Source: Pyrinomonadaceae bacterium
GTDB taxonomy: Bacteria > Acidobacteriota > Blastocatellia > Pyrinomonadales > Pyrinomonadaceae
DNA length: 7,642 nt
Direction of reading: 5' to 3'
NCBI GenBank assembly: GCA_013813825.1
Contig: JACCRA010000504.1
Span: forward strand, 1 to 7,642
Positions 4,885 through 7,642 of the stretch are shown here, piece by piece (positions within the stretch are counted from its first letter, which is position 1; each line of letters begins with the position of its first letter). The notes under the pieces are model-generated. The model did not search any database. It saw only the letters and a program-made list of their open reading frames with translations, and was not told the origin of the DNA. The translations under genes and the position numbers were made by a program.

Positions 4885-7020
4885 ATGGCAGTGAAGAAAT
4901 ATTTGAATGAGACCATCAAGCTCGGTGGTCGTGATCTGACAGTTGAGACCGGCAAGGTGGCGAAACAGGCCGACGGCTCGGTGGTGATCCGGTACGGCGA
5001 TACGATGTTGTTGGTCGCCGCTGTCGGCGCGAAGCAGCCGCGCGAGGGCATCGACTTTTTCCCGCTGACGGTCGAATACCGTGAGCACAACTTTGCCGCC
5101 GGGCGTATCCCCGGTAACTATTTCCGGCGCGAAGGCCGCCCGAACGAAAAGGAAGTCCTCACCTGCCGCCTGATCGACCGCCCCTGTCGCCCGCTGTTCA
5201 CCAAGGGCTTTCGCAACGAAACGCAAGTCATCGCTTCCGTCATCTCGGCCGACCCGGATAACGACCCGGACGTGATCGCGATCACGGGCGCGTCGTGCGC
5301 GCTGTATTTGTCGGACATTCCGTTCTCGACTCCGATTGCGGGCGTCCGCGTCGGCTTGATCGAGGGGCGTTACATCATCAACCCGACTTACGATGAGGTG
5401 CGCGAGTCGCGCTTGAATCTGATCGTCGCCGGCACGGAAGAGGCCATCGTGATGGTCGAAGCGGGCGCGAAGGAAGTTTCGGAAGAGATTATGGTCGAGG
5501 CGTTGATGCTCGCGCACAAGGAGATCAATCGCCTCTGCCGTTGGCAGAAAGAGTTGTACAAGGCGCTCGACGTTCAGAAGCGGGAAGTCGCGCCGCCCGT
5601 CATCAACGAAGAGATGCGGGGCGAGATCGCGCGCAACTACACGGATCGCCTGCGCGCCGCGCTCGACACTACAGGGCAGGACAAGCTGACTTCTTACGCC
5701 ACGGTTGACGCGATGAAGAAAGAGGTCGTCGAATCGTATCCGGCGGACGTGCCGGAGCAGCGGCAGATGGCAAAGAAGCTGTTCGACGAGTTGAAAGAAA
5801 AGATTTTCCGCGACGACATCTTGGACAAACGCCGCCGCCCCGACAATCGCCGCTTCTCGGAAATTCGTCCGATCAATTGCGAAGTCGGTTGGCTGCCGCG
5901 CGTTCACGGCTCCGCCCTCTTCACGCGCGGCGAGACGCAGGCCATTGTCACCTCGACGCTCGGCACGAAGCAGAACGAGCAGTTCATGGACGATCTGGAA
6001 ATGGGCGAGGTCAAGCGACGCTTTCTCTTACACTACAACTTTCCGTCGTTCTCGGTCGGGGAAGTCGGTCGCTTCGGCTCGCCCGGTCGCCGCGAGATCG
6101 GCCACGGCGCGCTGGCCCGCCGCGCGCTCGAACCCGTGCTGCCCCCGGAAAGCGAGTTTCCTTATTCGCTCCGCATCGTCTCGGACATCACCGAGTCGAA
6201 CGGCTCTTCGTCGATGGCGACGATCTGCGGCGGCAGTCTCTCGTTGATGGACGCGGGTGTTCCCATCAAGGCTTCGGTCGCGGGCGTCGCGATGGGACTC
6301 GTGATGGAAGGCAACAAGTACGCGATCTTGTCCGACATTGCGGGCGCGGAAGACCACTACGGCGACATGGACTTCAAAGTTGCCGGCACCGCCGAAGGCA
6401 TTACCGCCTTGCAGATGGACATCAAGATCGGCGGCATCAACGCGCAGATCATGACCGAGGCTTTGGAGCAAGCGCGGAAAGGCCGGCTGCACATCCTCTC
6501 CGTGATGGAGCAATCGATCAATGAACCGCGTGAAGATTTGTCGCCCTATGCGCCGCGCATCATCCAGATCAAAATCAATCCGGACAAGATTCGCGACGTA
6601 ATCGGACCGGGCGGCAAGATCATTCGCGCCCTCGTCGAAGAGACCGGCGCGAAGATCGATGTCGAGGATGACGGCACCGTCTCCATCGCCACCGCCGACC
6701 GCGAGGCGGCGCAGATGGCCGTGGACCGCATCCGGGGTCTGACGGCCGAAGCTGAGATCGGCCAGACTTACGTCGGGACGGTTTCGCGCATTGTCGATTT
6801 CGGAGCGTTCATCGAGATTTTCCCCGGCACGGACGGGCTGCTACACATCTCCGAGATTTCCAATCAACGTGTGCGCGACGTGCGCGACGAGTTGAAGGAA
6901 GGTCAGCAGATCATGGTTAAGTGCATCGGCAAAGAGGGCAACAAGATCAAACTCTCGCGCCGGGCCATCCTGCGAGACGAGCAGAAGCAACCGCGGGAGG
7001 AAGCCGCCGAACAAGAATAA
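4885..7020 (+). CDS. pnp: Polyribonucleotide nucleotidyltransferase (PNPase)
   Basis: PNPase degrades RNA 3' to 5' by phosphorolysis, releasing nucleoside diphosphates. It forms a trimer and often joins the RNA degradosome. The 711-aa product is full length with all domains in order: first RNase PH core (about 12-145) with the RNA-channel loop YFRREGRPNEKE at 79-90; helical linker (about 240-320); second, catalytic RNase PH core (about 325-545) with SNGSSSMA at 438-445, the metal-binding Asp490 and Asp496 and Lys498 in AEDHYGDMDFK, and RRF at 378-380; KH domain (about 556-618) with the GPGG loop at 574-577; S1 domain (about 622-692) with VGTVSRIVDFGAFIEI; and a short acidic tail. The ribosome binding site AAGGAGA (4871-4877) sits seven bases before the ATG. 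Its distance from rpsO and the structures upstream suggest its own leader, possibly autoregulated as in E. coli. Confidence 0.98.
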   Translation: MAVKKYLNETIKLGGRDLTVETGKVAKQADGSVVIRYGDTMLLVAAVGAKQPREGIDFFPLTVEYREHNFAAGRIPGNYFRREGRPNEKEVLTCRLIDRPCRPLFTKGFRNETQVIASVISADPDNDPDVIAITGASCALYLSDIPFSTPIAGVRVGLIEGRYIINPTYDEVRESRLNLIVAGTEEAIVMVEAGAKEVSEEIMVEALMLAHKEINRLCRWQKELYKALDVQKREVAPPVINEEMRGEIARNYTDRLRAALDTTGQDKLTSYATVDAMKKEVVESYPADVPEQRQMAKKLFDELKEKIFRDDILDKRRRPDNRRFSEIRPINCEVGWLPRVHGSALFTRGETQAIVTSTLGTKQNEQFMDDLEMGEVKRRFLLHYNFPSFSVGEVGRFGSPGRREIGHGALARRALEPVLPPESEFPYSLRIVSDITESNGSSSMATICGGSLSLMDAGVPIKASVAGVAMGLVMEGNKYAILSDIAGAEDHYGDMDFKVAGTAEGITALQMDIKIGGINAQIMTEALEQARKGRLHILSVMEQSINEPREDLSPYAPRIIQIKINPDKIRDVIGPGGKIIRALVEETGAKIDVEDDGTVSIATADREAAQMAVDRIRGLTAEAEIGQTYVGTVSRIVDFGAFIEIFPGTDGLLHISEISNQRVRDVRDELKEGQQIMVKCIGKEGNKIKLSRRAILRDEQKQPREEAAEQE

Positions 7021-7112
7021 GCGGGCCGGGAGTCACACATGCACGCTGAACCAGCGGGATGTCTGTCTTTCCGAAATTGACCGGGCCACACAAACGGTTA
7101 AGCAGCAATGTG

Positions 7113-7149
7113 AAGCAGAAGGCTCGCGCCTGATGGGCGAGCCTTTTTG
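7113..7149 (+). terminator. Intrinsic terminator of pnp
   Basis: AGGCTCGC (7120-7127) pairs perfectly with GCGAGCCT (7137-7144) around a 9-base loop, followed at once by more T residues, a T-run at 7144-7148. Upstream AAGCAGA also matches the TTTTTGCTT that follows, extending the stem, so it may work in both directions. It stands about 100 bases after the pnp stop. Confidence 0.88.
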
Positions 7150-7339
7150 CTTGATGTTTAAGGGGTTAGTCCGTTATGCTGAGCGCACGAAAACTCTCCC
7201 AAAATTGGAATGAGCTTGTAATTAACTGTTTCCCTGTAACGTAAATAACCCACATCAAGGGTTGCGTGGACAGCGGAAAAGAAGCAGAGGCCGAAGCGTC
7301 TCTCCTGCCCGCTTCAGTTAAGAGATTTCAATTCAGTTG

Positions 7340-7399
7340 CCGCCTCGCGCTATCACCACAGAGTATGCAGATCAATATGGTGATGGCAGACAGAGGCGG
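7340..7399 (+). promoter_or_regulatory. Two-tier stem in the leader of the last gene
   Basis: An outer 7-bp stem, CCGCCTC (7340-7346) with GAGGCGG (7393-7399), encloses an inner 7-bp stem, ATCACCA (7352-7358) with TGGTGAT (7378-7384). The strands between the two stems are GCGCT and GGCAGACA, and the apical loop is 19 bases. The structure ends three bases before the G-rich ribosome binding site (GGGGGA, 7403-7408), so it could affect translation. It matches no riboswitch class that I recognise. Confidence 0.4.
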
Positions 7400-7417
7400 G
7401 TTGGGGGAAAGTCAAAA

Positions 7418-7642
7418 ATGAAGCATCAAGCGACCCGCTTAACTGCTGTGATGCTCAGCGTCTTACTCTTAGCCGCTGTGCCGGCGCAGGCCAACACCAT
7501 CACATTCGCCGACGTGCTCGTGCGCACGATGGTTGACGGAGACGGCCGGCACCATCGTGTCGCTCTCCATCTCCGTTCACTTTCGCAGCAACACGAGAAT
7601 CAAATTAAAACTCCGGGCCAGCGGGAGACGACGGCCGCTAAC
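7418..7642 (+). CDS. Predicted secreted protein, N-terminal part (runs off window, possible frameshift)
   Basis: An ATG with GGGGGA nine bases upstream opens a frame that stays open for 75 codons to the window end. The N-terminus is a classic Sec signal peptide: MKHQATR, a hydrophobic core LTAVMLSVLLLAAV, and AQA before a predicted signal peptidase I cut after residue 25. The mature part starts NTITFADVLV. From about position 7545 the frame turns His/Arg/Gln-rich with poor third-position GC, whereas the +1 frame reads GTIVSLSISVHFRSNTRIKL with typical codon use. A single-base difference within GGCCGGC would join the two. The mature protein family is not recognisable from this fragment. Confidence 0.6.
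   Translation, partial: MKHQATRLTAVMLSVLLLAAVPAQANTITFADVLVRTMVDGDGRHHRVALHLRSLSQQHENQIKTPGQRETTAAN

Larger units (their letters stand above)
7021..7417. other. Intergenic region after pnp (397 bases)
   Basis: After the pnp terminator (7113-7149) no convincing gene appears before 7418. The stretch 7190-7250 is more AT-rich than its surroundings and is the likeliest promoter zone for the downstream gene, but no clear -35/-10 pair was found. Further on, potential stems occur at 7247-7263 (AACCC/GGGTT), 7293-7315 (GAAGCG/CGCTTC) and 7340-7399. A minus-to-plus comparison shows no repeat copies of the heptad type here. Confidence 0.5.

Noticed and set aside
4810..5907. 365-codon open frame antisense to pnp
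   Set aside because: It lies almost wholly opposite the highly conserved pnp gene, has no ribosome binding site, and its Arg/Asp/His-rich composition is typical of the antisense of a GC-rich gene.
7380..7400. Sigma-54 promoter (GG-N10-GC) before the secreted-protein gene
   Set aside because: TGGCAG is present, but the downstream GC element is off by one base and TTGC is missing.
7245..7400. Known riboswitch (for example c-di-GMP or cobalamin) in the last leader
   Set aside because: The stems are present but none of the conserved loop sequences of these classes could be found.

Overview
The window is a high-GC bacterial chromosome segment with ordinary housekeeping genes, one small accessory operon and two structured intergenic regions. 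No CRISPR array, transposase, integrase, tRNA or rRNA is visible. I infer, without a search, a lineage such as Acidobacteriota (Blastocatellia-like). The reasons are the GC-rich third positions, heptanucleotide ANNACTG repeats between genes, a Uma2-family gene, and a small protein starting MARGWESK, a family I associate from memory with acidobacterial genomes. This assignment is tentative.

Layout. At 1-113 lies part of a heptad-repeat element that runs almost up to the start of dusB. At 114-1178 (+) is dusB, a tRNA-dihydrouridine synthase, followed 13 bases later by a 59-codon acidic small ORF (1192-1371, +) with a strong ribosome binding site. Facing them on the minus strand is a run read from high to low coordinates: a type II NADH:quinone oxidoreductase (3967-2741), a Uma2/DUF820 protein (2626-2024), an 83-aa charged helical protein (2007-1756) and an unrecognised 112-aa helical protein (1721-1383). 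The last three are tightly spaced and look like one operon. Two start sites are placed inside longer open frames, because the ribosome binding site and family pattern favour the internal Met.

A divergent 235-base gap (3968-4202) separates the oxidoreductase from rpsO (ribosomal protein S15, 4203-4469, +). rpsO is followed by pnp (polynucleotide phosphorylase, 4885-7020, +), the classic rpsO-pnp order. The 415-base gap between them holds a 16-bp hairpin with a U-rich tail and a second heptad-repeat element with inverted arms. pnp ends at a clear intrinsic terminator (7113-7149). Beyond it a roughly 270-base leader with several potential hairpins precedes the start of a predicted secreted protein (7418 to the window end), whose reading frame appears to shift near 7545.

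The genes do not form one pathway. dusB, rpsO and pnp belong to RNA modification, translation and RNA turnover, and the NADH dehydrogenase to respiration. I found no convincing new biological system. The most interesting items are the paired inverted heptad-repeat elements in front of dusB and pnp, the rpsO-pnp hairpin, the Uma2 operon with two small helical proteins, and the odd leader and reading frame of the last gene.
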